From: Synergistales bacterium
Lineage (GTDB): Bacteria; Synergistota; Synergistia; Synergistales; 79-D21
NCBI GenBank assembly: GCA_015657435.1
Contig: JADLKH010000006.1
Location: 34,156-39,825, forward strand
DNA: 5,670 nt
Direction of reading: 5' to 3'
Shown: piece by piece, positions 1 to 5,670 of the stretch
Layout of the letters: each line of letters starts with the position of its first letter
Numbering within the stretch: position 1 is the stretch's first letter
Translations under genes and position numbers: made by a program
Notes under the pieces: model-generated
What the model saw: only the letters and a program-made list of their open reading frames with translations
The model's database searches: none
Told to the model about the DNA's origin: nothing

Positions 1-47
1 GAAGTTGCTCCGCCGCCTATCGCTATGGAAGGAGTGAATGGTCCTGA
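1..47 (+). CDS. hypD: HypD, C-terminal end only (hydrogenase maturation, Fe-CN/CO scaffold)
   Basis: The third reading frame from the left edge reads SCSAAYRYGRSEWS and then stops at TGA 45-47. This resembles the conserved end of HypD, where a Gly-Cys-Ala/Ser-Ala-Tyr-Tyr/Arg-Tyr-Gly stretch closes the protein. Bases 1-2 (GA) would complete a glycine codon if the preceding base is G, as expected for that motif. HypD is an iron-sulfur protein that, with HypC, carries the iron on which the CN and CO ligands of the [NiFe] site are assembled. Only about 14 codons are visible, so the call rests on the tail motif plus the position directly before hypE, the usual hypC-hypD-hypE order. The stop lies inside hypE, a 10-base overlap suggesting translational coupling. 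A chance in-frame match is possible but unlikely given both lines of evidence. Confidence 0.8.
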   Translation, partial: SCSAAYRYGRSEWS

Positions 48-1030
48 AACCGATTTCGCTTGCCCAGGGAAGCGGGGGAAGGCAAAGCCAGCGTCTTGTC
101 CGTTCCATCCTCGAATCGACGGGAGGAATTCCGCTTTCCCCTCTCGAAGATTGCGCTCTCCTCGAGGACGGACTGGCAATGACCATCGACGGCTACACGG
201 TGACTCCCCTCTCCTTTCCTGGCGGACACATCGGAAAGCTCGCCGTCTGTGGAACGGTCAACGATCTCGCCTGCCGCGGCGCCAAGCCTCTCTATCTTGC
301 CCTTAGCGTGATCGCCGAAGAAGGGTTTGAAGAAACGGAACTTCTCCGCTACCTCGCCGACGCCTCCGACCTTTGCGGAAAACTCGGCATCAGAATCGTC
401 ACCGGCGACACGAAGGTTGTCCCTAAAGGCCACCTGGATCAACTCGTCCTGACGACCTGCGGAATCGGAAGGGCCCTTTCTTCCAGTGACCTTGGCATTC
501 CTTCGATCAAACCGGGAGATTCTCTTCTTCTTACCGGACCGATCGGTTTGCACGGAGCAACGATCGCGGCTTTGAGGTACGACCTGAAAAGCGAGGGGTT
601 ATCCTCCGACTGTGCCCCCTTATGGGAAACCGTCGAAGGGATACTGACATTCGACGGGCTCCGTGCGATGCGGGACTGCACACGCGGCGGCCTTTCAACC
701 GTGCTCTGCGAATGGGCCGAAGCCTCCGGGCTTGGGCTCGAAGTCGACGAATGCGCCGTAACCGTGACCGATCCGGTTGCTTCCGTTTGCGACCTCCTTG
801 GCTTCGACCCCTTCAGCCTGGCTTGCGAAGGATGCCTCCTACTCGCCGTTTCTTCAGAGGATACCGAACCTGTCCTGGAAGCCCTTCGTAAATCCCCGCA
901 CGCCCAACATGCCTCGCGGATCGGGACCGTCACGCCGAGTCATCCGCGGTGGGTTTCGCTGAACACAAGCGCCGGGGGAAGCAGGGTTCTCGACATGCCG
1001 GCGGGGGAAATCCTACCCCGAATCTGCTGA
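38..1030 (+). CDS. hypE: HypE, carbamoyl dehydratase of [NiFe]-hydrogenase maturation
   Basis: HypE takes a carbamoyl group from HypF onto its C-terminal cysteine and dehydrates it with ATP to a thiocyanate, the source of the CN ligands of the hydrogenase iron; it acts in the cytoplasm. The 330-residue product is close to E. coli HypE (about 336). It shows the PurM/AIR-synthase-like fold signatures in order: GSGGR (11-15), FPGGHIGKLAVCGTVNDLA (60-78), VTGDTKVVPKG (121-131), the glycine-rich CTRGGLSTVL (214-223), and the diagnostic C-terminal PRIC (327-330) with the modified cysteine as last residue. All hallmark elements are intact, so the enzyme looks functional. The ATG at 38 is preceded by AAGGAG (29-34) and overlaps the hypD end, so translation is probably coupled. 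The promoter must lie upstream of the window. The gene ends 29 bases before a strong terminator hairpin. Confidence 0.97.
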   Translation: MVLKPISLAQGSGGRQSQRLVRSILESTGGIPLSPLEDCALLEDGLAMTIDGYTVTPLSFPGGHIGKLAVCGTVNDLACRGAKPLYLALSVIAEEGFEETELLRYLADASDLCGKLGIRIVTGDTKVVPKGHLDQLVLTTCGIGRALSSSDLGIPSIKPGDSLLLTGPIGLHGATIAALRYDLKSEGLSSDCAPLWETVEGILTFDGLRAMRDCTRGGLSTVLCEWAEASGLGLEVDECAVTVTDPVASVCDLLGFDPFSLACEGCLLLAVSSEDTEPVLEALRKSPHAQHASRIGTVTPSHPRWVSLNTSAGGSRVLDMPAGEILPRIC

Positions 1031-1363
1031 TCGCAGCGGAACAACCTGGAAAAGGACCGAGATGAAAAAGAAGCGGGGGTTAAATAAAGCCCCCGCTTCT
1101 TTTTCATCTATTTTTATCATCAGCTTGACCGCTGTCCTTTGAGCGCCTTCAATCTCGATATCTGAAAAAGCGGGAACGCAACAAATGTCGAATCCATTCG
1201 GCGCCAGGTATCCCCTGGCAATGGCGATGGCCTTTATGCCCTGGTTCACCGCCCCTGCTCCGATCGCCTGTATCTCGACTTCCCTGCCGTCCCGGATGAT
1301 GGCGGCAACAGCTCCCGCTACAGAGTGGGGATTGCTCGATGAGCCGACTTTCAAGGTTTCCAT
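1013..1363 (-). CDS. spoVS: SpoVS family regulator with an aberrant C-terminal run-on
   Basis: Residues 1-84 from METLKV match B. subtilis SpoVS (86 residues) as I recall it: NPHSVAGAVA, the signature EIQAIGAGAVNQGIKAIAIARG (residues 30-51), then a PNGFDICCVPAF stretch and RTAVKLMIK. SpoVS is a small, widely conserved protein needed for late spore coat and cortex assembly in Bacillus, and it also occurs in non-sporulating bacteria; its biochemical role is unclear. I chose the ATG at 1363 because it aligns with the family start and has GGGGG (1372-1376) 8 nt upstream; ATG 1369 and GTG 1378 are alternatives. The gene is third behind rny and ymdB, as in Bacillus, 27 bases after the ymdB stop. 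Oddly, the frame has no stop at the family's normal end. It continues 32 residues (IDEKEAG, then hydrophobic FFFISVLF) through the terminator hairpin to a TAG inside hypE. The extension is probably not native (see findings). Confidence 0.9.
   Translation of the reverse strand: METLKVGSSSNPHSVAGAVAAIIRDGREVEIQAIGAGAVNQGIKAIAIARGYLAPNGFDICCVPAFSDIEIEGAQRTAVKLMIKIDEKEAGALFNPRFFFISVLFQVVPLRSADSG
1060..1109. terminator. Bidirectional intrinsic terminator between hypE and spoVS
   Basis: A perfect 20-bp inverted repeat has arms at 1060-1079 and 1090-1109 around a 10-base A/T-rich loop. The stem core is GAAGCGGGGG/CCCCCGCTTC. On the + strand the core is followed by TTTTTC (1100-1105). On the - strand the flanking A run at 1065-1069 becomes a five-U tract. 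Both directions therefore have the GC-rich stem plus U-tract form of a Rho-independent terminator, which suits its place between converging hypE and spoVS. It starts 29 bases after the hypE stop. On the other strand it lies within the spoVS reading frame as given, which is unusual. Confidence 0.87.
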
Positions 1364-1371
1364 CGCCATTT

Positions 1372-1376
1372 CCCCC
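1372..1376 (-). promoter_or_regulatory. Ribosome binding site deciding the spoVS start
   Basis: On the - strand a GGGGGAA stretch lies 8 nt before ATG 1363 but only 2 nt before ATG 1369, and it lies inside the coding sequence if GTG 1378 is used. Normal Shine-Dalgarno spacing therefore favours 1363, which also gives the METLKV start that aligns with the family. A weaker AAGGG lies further upstream at about 1381-1385. Confidence 0.55.
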
Positions 1377-1390
1377 ACACCCTTCGTCGG

Positions 1391-2170
1391 TCAATGGACC
1401 GGTACGTCCAGCCTCCGTATGTCAAAAGCCTTTCCGGTTTCGTCGTCGATTTCAACAATCACCGCGTTCAGTCGCAGCGCTTCCTCGCACACCTCGAACT
1501 TTGTCGGCATCGCGGTCAGAAAGCGAGGGAGCACCCCCTCCTTCCGCATGCCGATCACGCCTCCGTGCCCACCCGTCATGCCGCAATCCGTCAGGTAAGC
1601 CGTCCCACCCGGCAGAATCGATTCATCGGCAGTCTGAACATGGGTATGTGTCCCCACAAGGGCGGAAACCCTCCCATCCAGGTAGAGGCCCAGCGCTTTC
1701 TTCTCGGATGTCGCTTCCGCGTGAAAATCGACGAAAACACACGTCGGCAGATCGAGGTCCTGAAGAATCGAATCGGCAATTCTGAACGGGCAATCGATCG
1801 TCGGCATGAAAACCCTCCCCTGGAGGTTCAATACCGCCAGTTTCTTCCCGGAACGCTCCAGAAAGGCAACCCCCTGGCCTGGACAGCCGGGGGGATAGTT
1901 GGCCGGTCTGATGATCCGCTTCTCGGCCGCGAGGGTTTCGAGAAAATCGCGTTTGTCCCACACATGATTTCCCGAGGTCAGACAATCCACACCGGCGTCG
2001 AGAATTTCCGAAAAAACACGATCAGTCAAACCGAATCCGGCTGCCGCATTCTCTCCGTTGGCGAGGACAAAATCAAGCGGTCCCCATTCTTTCCTCAAAC
2101 GAGGAAGGACTTCGGCAAGAGCCTTTCTTCCAGGGCTCCCAACGATATCCCCGATAAAGAGGATCTTCAT
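1391..2170 (-). CDS. ymdB: YmdB-type metallophosphoesterase (TIGR00282 family)
   Basis: This is a calcineurin-like phosphoesterase. B. subtilis YmdB hydrolyses 2',3'- and 3',5'-cyclic nucleotides and affects motility and biofilm choice. Counting from GTG 2176, the metal-site motifs are all present: GDIVG with D10, NGENAA with E42 and N43, GNHVWD with N70 and catalytic H71, DFHAEATSEK with H152, and GTHTHVQTAD with H177 and H179. Length is 259-261 residues against about 264 in Bacillus, and similarity is visible along the whole chain, including RPANYP, LNLQGR and the GGTAYLTDCGMTG segment. I prefer ATG 2170 (MKILFIGD), which matches the family start and follows AGGG at about 5 nt. GTG 2176 would add two residues and leave 1 base after the rny stop. 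The gene sits between rny and spoVS, as in Bacillus, and is surely cotranscribed with rny. The active site is complete. Confidence 0.96.
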   Translation of the reverse strand: MKILFIGDIVGSPGRKALAEVLPRLRKEWGPLDFVLANGENAAAGFGLTDRVFSEILDAGVDCLTSGNHVWDKRDFLETLAAEKRIIRPANYPPGCPGQGVAFLERSGKKLAVLNLQGRVFMPTIDCPFRIADSILQDLDLPTCVFVDFHAEATSEKKALGLYLDGRVSALVGTHTHVQTADESILPGGTAYLTDCGMTGGHGGVIGMRKEGVLPRFLTAMPTKFEVCEEALRLNAVIVEIDDETGKAFDIRRLDVPVH

Positions 2171-2177
2171 GGCCACC

Positions 2178-3707
2178 CTACTTCGCGTATTCGAAGGCTC
2201 GCGACTCCCGGATGACCGTCACTTTGATCTGTCCGGGGTACTTCATTTCGTTCTCGACCTTCCGGGCGATGTCGTAGGCCATCTTCTGAATCTCGCCATC
2301 ATCCGTGATCACCGGGTTGACCATGATCCTGACTTCTCTGCCCGCCTGCATGGCGAAGGCCTTCGTGACCCCGTTGAACGTCTTCGCGATCTGCTCTAGC
2401 TTTTCAAGCCGTTTCACGTAGGCATCCAGGCTTTCTCTACGGGCCCCCGGTCTTGCCGCACTGACCGCATCCGCCGCAGCGACGAGCACCGCGTACAGGG
2501 ATTGCGGCTCTTCGTCCTCGTGATGCGAGGCAATTGCATTGACGATCTCGAAGGTTTCGCCATGTCGCCTTGCAAGATCCGCCCCGATCATCGCATGAGG
2601 CCCCTCGACCGCATGATCGACGGCCTTTCCGATGTCGTGAAGCAGTCCGGCCCGTCTGGCGATCGCTTCGTCAAGCCCCAGTTCCGCAGCCATGATCCCG
2701 GAGATGTGCGCAACTTCCAGGCTGTGAGCAAGCGCATTCTGCCCGTAACTGTTCCTGAACCGAAGCTGCCCGATGATGTTGAGCAATTCGGGGTGCATAT
2801 GCTTGACCCCGGCTTCAAGCAGCGCGTTTTCGCCGGCATCAAGAATCATCTCTTCGACGTCCTTACGGGCCTTGTCGACAACTTCCTCGATCCTCGCCGG
2901 ATGAATCCTGCCGTCCACGACAAGCCTTTCCAGGGAAAGCCGGGCCACCTCGCGCCGCACGGGATCAAAGCTGCTCAGTGCAACGGCCTCCGGTGTATCA
3001 TCGACGATCAGATCAACCCCGGTCATCGTTTCGAACGTCCGGATGTTCCGCCCTTCCCTTCCGATGATCCTTCCCTTCATTTCATCTGAAGGGAGACTCA
3101 CGACACTGACCGCGATTTCCGAAGTCTGATCCACCGCACACCGTTGAATGGCCGTCGTGATATACTCCCGGGCCTTCCTTTCGGATTCCCTCTTTGCCTT
3201 TTCTTCCAGGTCCTTGAGCCTGAGGCCGATGAAATGACCGGCTTCCTCCTCCACTTCCTTCAGGAGAATGGCGCGTGCCTCGTCTCTTGTCAGGGCAGCC
3301 ACTTCCTCCAGTCTCTCGATCTGCTTCTGCTTCAACGCTTCGATCTCGTCGATCCGGCGCTGGGCTTCCTCCTGTTTCTCTCTCAGGTCCTCTTCCTTTC
3401 TCGAAAGGGATTCCAGCTTGCGATCCAGGTTTTCATCCTTCTGTTCAAGTCGCCTCTCCTGCCTCTGCAGTTCGGCCTTCCGTTCCTTGATCTCGCGGTC
3501 TGCTTCCTGCTTCAGCCGATGGACCTCCTCCTTGCCCTCCGAAAGGAGCTCCTTCTTCCGGGCCTCGCCTTCCGCGATCGCGTCCTTGACCAGTTTCTGA
3601 GCCTGTGACCCGGCCCCCTGAAGACCTCTCTCGTCCTGATACCTTCGCAGCAAATATCCGATGGCAAGGCCTAAAGCGACTCCTGCCACAAGTGCGAAAA
3701 ATGACAT
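2178..3707 (-). CDS. rny: RNase Y, membrane-anchored endoribonuclease
   Basis: RNase Y makes the initial endonucleolytic cuts in mRNA decay in bacteria lacking or supplementing RNase E, and works at the inner face of the membrane. The 509 residues (B. subtilis 520) show the family layout: an N-terminal membrane segment (about 3-20) followed by RR, a long Glu/Lys/Arg-rich coiled coil (about 35-185), a KH domain (about 198-270) with the [10 protein letters not shown] loop (212-221), and an HD domain from about 320 to 420. The HD residues are visible as H328 (AHSLEVA), H357-D358 in LLHDIGKA, H395-H396 in ASHHEDEE, and D413. The C-terminal domain ends near [19 protein letters not shown]. The ATG at 3707 follows AGGGG with a slightly long 10-nt spacing. 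The gene is followed directly by ymdB and then spoVS. A 97-base gap before it carries a candidate promoter and leader hairpin. Nothing essential is missing. Confidence 0.98.
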   Translation of the reverse strand: MSFFALVAGVALGLAIGYLLRRYQDERGLQGAGSQAQKLVKDAIAEGEARKKELLSEGKEEVHRLKQEADREIKERKAELQRQERRLEQKDENLDRKLESLSRKEEDLREKQEEAQRRIDEIEALKQKQIERLEEVAALTRDEARAILLKEVEEEAGHFIGLRLKDLEEKAKRESERKAREYITTAIQRCAVDQTSEIAVSVVSLPSDEMKGRIIGREGRNIRTFETMTGVDLIVDDTPEAVALSSFDPVRREVARLSLERLVVDGRIHPARIEEVVDKARKDVEEMILDAGENALLEAGVKHMHPELLNIIGQLRFRNSYGQNALAHSLEVAHISGIMAAELGLDEAIARRAGLLHDIGKAVDHAVEGPHAMIGADLARRHGETFEIVNAIASHHEDEEPQSLYAVLVAAADAVSAARPGARRESLDAYVKRLEKLEQIAKTFNGVTKAFAMQAGREVRIMVNPVITDDGEIQKMAYDIARKVENEMKYPGQIKVTVIRESRAFEYAK

Positions 3708-3721
3708 GTCTTATTCACCCC

Positions 3722-3778
3722 TGTTCGTTTGTCAAAGTTCGGCATGCTGCCCTAATGTCCATTGTGGTTGACAGAACA
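3722..3778 (-). promoter_or_regulatory. Candidate leader hairpin next to the rny ribosome binding site
   Basis: In the - strand transcript the segment UGUUCUGUCAA (3778-3768) can pair with UUGACAAACGAACA (3735-3722): six pairs, a three-base AAC bulge on the 3' side, then five pairs. Inside the 32-base loop a GGC/GCC mini-stem around GCATGC is possible. The 3' arm ends at 3722, which is also the first base of the rny AGGGG ribosome binding site. No U tract follows, so it is not a Rho-independent terminator. It could be a leader element affecting rny translation or stability. No known riboswitch or RNA family is recognised, and with 11 pairs and a bulge, chance folding is possible. Confidence 0.4.
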
Positions 3779-3794
3779 CCGCGTTTTCGAGCGT

Positions 3795-3823
3795 ATTCTA
3801 GCCTCTATTCGGTTCCGGGACAA
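3795..3823 (-). promoter_or_regulatory. Candidate sigma70-type promoter for rny-ymdB-spoVS
   Basis: Reading the - strand, TTGTCC (3823-3818) matches 4 of 6 bases of the -35 consensus and TAGAAT (3800-3795) matches 5 of 6 of the -10 consensus, with exactly 17 bases between. A start near 3788 would give an rny leader of about 80 nt that includes the hairpin at 3722-3778. The site overlaps the last codons of recX, so rny could also be reached by readthrough from recG-recX. This is a consensus match only. Confidence 0.45.
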
Positions 3824-4236
3824 GGAGATCTCAAGGCAGCCATGGCCTCTCCAGCCGAAAAGCCCCTCCTTGCCAATCTTCCCGCTATGCGGCGGTCATC
3901 GAGGCCCGACTTCCTCCAATCCCTGACCAGTTTTTCGGCCGCAAGCGGATCATGTGCCTCGTCAATGGCTTCGCGCACCGCTAAACCTGAGATTCCACGC
4001 CTTTTCAATTCATGCCTCAGGCGAAAATCTCCCCATTCCCGATGTCCTTCAACGAAAAATCGGGCGTAAAGGGCATCGTCGAGGAGGCCCGCCTGCTGCA
4101 GGTCATCGAGGATCGCATCCGCATCCCCCTCTTCCAGGCCACGCCTGTCCAGCCAATTTCGCGCCTGAAGAACCGTTTTGGGCCATTTCCCAAGCAATGC
4201 GGCGAGCTGGTTTCGAATCTGCTCTTTCTTCTTCAC
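3805..4236 (-). CDS. recX: RecX, regulator of RecA
   Basis: RecX binds RecA filaments and limits or tunes their extension and strand exchange. The 143-residue, strongly charged, helical protein carries the family core LLDDALYARFFVEGHREWG (51-69) followed by RLRHELKRRGIS (72-83), and a third repeat ending in RLARRGFS (120-127). The three-helix repeats span roughly residues 20-50, 51-95 and 97-137. Length resembles the short RecX proteins (E. coli about 166; B. subtilis is much longer at about 264). The start is a GTG at 4236, with GAAGGA (4245-4240) 3 nt before it; this site overlaps the recG stop at 4244-4246. The gene lies 7 nt after recG, so the two are almost certainly cotranscribed. RecX is more often found beside recA, which is not in this window. 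Low sequence conservation in this family makes the call a little less certain than its neighbours. Confidence 0.93.
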   Translation of the reverse strand: MKKKEQIRNQLAALLGKWPKTVLQARNWLDRRGLEEGDADAILDDLQQAGLLDDALYARFFVEGHREWGDFRLRHELKRRGISGLAVREAIDEAHDPLAAEKLVRDWRKSGLDDRRIAGRLARRGFSAGEAMAALRSPCPGTE

Positions 4237-4243
4237 TTTTCCT

Positions 4244-5670
4244 TCACCCCAGAAGCGGCGATCCTTCGCCTTTTTCCTCCGAGCCCTTGCAGACCCAGGA
4301 AGAGAAGTTCAGCAAGGCATCGTGATTGCATAAGGTTTGCGCTTCGGCCCGCGCCAGCACAAAAAGAGCCGTATCGCGGGCAAGGTCCGCGATCCTAAAT
4401 TCCGTTGCCCCATGCTGCCGAAGTCCGCTTAGGGCCCCGGGCCCGCGGAGGCGCAGGTCCTCCTCCGCAAGGGCAAATCCGTCGGTTGTCTCCAGAAGGA
4501 CATTCAGCCTCTCCGCCGATTCCTCATCTGCCGGAGAGGAAAAGAGGACGCAAATACCTCCGCGTTCTCCCCGACCGACTCGGCCGCGAAGTTGGTGAAG
4601 CTGGGACAGGCCGAAGCGCTCCGCGTCTTCCACCACGATCATCGTTGCCCCGGGAAGGTCGATCCCCACCTCAAGAACGGTTGTGGCGACCAACACTCCG
4701 GTTTCCCGCTTCTCGAACCTGTCCAGCGCCTCGTTTTTCTCCTGCGAGGTCATCTGCCCATGAAGCATTCCCACCGGAACCCCGGGCAACTGAAGTCGGA
4801 TGCTTTCAAGCCTTTCCTTCACTGATGCTGCATGGCTCGTTCCCTTTTCGCCCAGAAGCGGGCAAACCCATATGACCTGTCCTCCGGAATCCACTTCCCT
4901 TTTAATCCGCTGCAGGAGCCCTTTTTGGCTACCCTTGCCAACCCGATAGGTTTCAACCGGCTTTCGGCCGGGCAGGGTTTCATCCAGCCTAGAGACGTCG
5001 AGTTCTCCGAACTCCGCGAGGACAACGGTACGGGGGATCGGTGTGGCGGACATGACGAGAAGGTGGGGAGCCGCTCCTTTATCCACAAGGGCGGATTTTT
5101 GGGATACCCCGAACCGATGCTGTTCATCCACGATGACAAGCCCGAGGTTCCGCCAGGAAACGCCGGACTGGAAAAGTGCATGTGTCCCGAAAAGCAGGCA
5201 AGGTTCTTCCTTTTTGACCGAGTCAAGGCTCCGCTGCCTCAGCGCGGAGTCCTCCCTCCCTGCAAGGAGCGCGCAATCGACTCCCACCGACGAAAGAAGC
5301 GGAGCGGCTCTCTCGTAATGCTGGCGTGCAAGCACTTCCGTCGGCACCATGAATGCGACTTTCAGGCCCGATTCGATCGCAGCCATCGCCGCACCGAGCG
5401 CCACGACCGTTTTCCCGCTTCCCACCTCTCCGTGAAGAAGCCGTCTCATGGGAATAGGGCTCGCCAAATCGGCCCAGATTTCCTCCAAAGCCTTCACCTG
5501 GCCGATACTCGGCTTGAAAGGAAGGACCTTCTCCAGAAAGGATTTCGTTCGTTCTCCGGGAACAATGACGGGGGCCCTTTTCCCTTCCGAAAGGCCTAGC
5601 CTCGTTTTCCGGAGCTTGACCTGGAAATGGAACATTTCCTCAAAGACGATTCTCTTCCTTGCCGCTTTCC
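4244..5670 (-). CDS. recG: RecG, ATP-dependent DNA helicase, C-terminal two thirds (5' end outside window)
   Basis: RecG is a superfamily 2 double-strand DNA translocase that reverses stalled replication forks and remodels branched intermediates and R-loops. The frame is open to the window edge: 11 codons (KAARKRIVFEE) precede the first internal ATG at 5633-5635 and match the RecG 'ARxRLxFEE' segment, so the true start lies beyond 5670. Of about 680-700 residues in the family, 474 are visible. Motifs in order of visible residue: Walker A GEVGSGKT (80-87), DEQH box (181-184) continuing as RFG, SATPIPRT (207-214), the ATTVLEVGIDLP block (328-339) and QLRGRVGRG (359-367), then RLRGPGALSGLRQ where many homologues have GTRQ. 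The N-terminal wedge domain that binds branched DNA is outside the window. The stop is 7 nt before recX. No promoter for this operon is visible. Confidence 0.97.
   Translation of the reverse strand, partial: KAARKRIVFEEMFHFQVKLRKTRLGLSEGKRAPVIVPGERTKSFLEKVLPFKPSIGQVKALEEIWADLASPIPMRRLLHGEVGSGKTVVALGAAMAAIESGLKVAFMVPTEVLARQHYERAAPLLSSVGVDCALLAGREDSALRQRSLDSVKKEEPCLLFGTHALFQSGVSWRNLGLVIVDEQHRFGVSQKSALVDKGAAPHLLVMSATPIPRTVVLAEFGELDVSRLDETLPGRKPVETYRVGKGSQKGLLQRIKREVDSGGQVIWVCPLLGEKGTSHAASVKERLESIRLQLPGVPVGMLHGQMTSQEKNEALDRFEKRETGVLVATTVLEVGIDLPGATMIVVEDAERFGLSQLHQLRGRVGRGERGGICVLFSSPADEESAERLNVLLETTDGFALAEEDLRLRGPGALSGLRQHGATEFRIADLARDTALFVLARAEAQTLCNHDALLNFSSWVCKGSEEKGEGSPLLG

Noticed and set aside
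23..553. 176-codon open frame on the - strand opposite hypE
   Set aside because: It is antisense to an intact, fully conserved hypE, low in family-like features, and has no operon context.
1394..2215. 273-codon open frame on the + strand opposite ymdB
   Set aside because: It lies wholly over ymdB and the rny 3' end, whose products match known families along their length. The antisense product shows no recognisable motif and follows from the codon bias of the real genes.
3144..3608. Leu/Phe-rich open frame on the + strand that looks like a membrane protein
   Set aside because: It is the complement of the Glu/Lys/Arg-rich coiled coil of RNase Y. Antisense of such codons gives Leu, Phe and Ser runs that mimic membrane segments.
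3722..3743. Possible SOS (LexA) operator near recX and rny, from two CGAAC half-sites on the - strand
   Set aside because: The two CGAAC copies are direct repeats 9 bases apart, not the inverted CGAAC-N4-GTTCG form, so they do not make a LexA box of the Gram-positive type.
3768..3799. TTGACA and TATTCT on the + strand as a promoter
   Set aside because: The spacing is 20 bases, too long for a good sigma70 promoter, and it would transcribe antisense into recX. The TTGACA is one arm of the leader hairpin.
4832..5599. 255-codon open frame on the + strand opposite recG
   Set aside because: It covers the helicase motifs of recG on the other strand. It has no motif of its own and no convincing ribosome binding site was noted.
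1..5670. Search for a defence system, mobile element, CRISPR array, tRNA or other novel locus
   Set aside because: All coding space is accounted for by housekeeping genes (hypD, hypE, spoVS, ymdB, rny, recX, recG). The gaps are short and no repeats other than the terminator and the leader hairpin were seen.

Overview
The window is an ordinary bacterial chromosome segment with two gene sets facing each other. From the left edge, on the + strand, come the last codons of hypD and a complete hypE, which belong to a [NiFe]-hydrogenase maturation operon. From the right edge, on the - strand, runs recG (cut by the window edge), recX, rny (RNase Y), ymdB (metallophosphoesterase) and spoVS. The two sets converge on one strong 20-bp inverted repeat at 1060-1109 that should terminate both.

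I estimate GC in the high 50s per cent. Genes are tightly packed, with GTG as well as ATG starts and purine-rich ribosome binding sites. The order rny-ymdB-spoVS is the one known from Bacillus subtilis and is widespread in Firmicutes and some non-sporulating phyla with SpoVS homologues, such as Synergistota, Thermotogota and Deinococcota. Together with a hydrogenase maturation operon this suggests an anaerobe. A Synergistota-like or high-GC Firmicute host is my guess, at low confidence. No sporulation gene other than spoVS is visible, and spoVS alone does not show that the organism sporulates.

Region by region: 1-1030 is hydrogenase maturation (HypD 3' end and HypE, translationally coupled). 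1031-1110 is the shared terminator. 1013-2170 holds spoVS and ymdB, and 2178-3707 holds rny. 3708-3804 is the rny leader, with a candidate promoter overlapping the recX 3' end and a candidate hairpin next to the rny ribosome binding site. 3805-5670 holds recX and recG, 7 nt apart, for recombination and fork repair. RecG remodels stalled forks and RecX modulates RecA. RNase Y starts mRNA decay, and YmdB and SpoVS are regulators that travel with it. No stretch over 300 bases lacks a gene.

I see no mobile element, CRISPR array, tRNA, rRNA or previously undescribed system. The most notable points are the spoVS reading frame, which runs through its own terminator and into hypE (a one-base change in an A5 tract would restore a normal end), the rny leader hairpin, and the pairing of recX with recG rather than recA.
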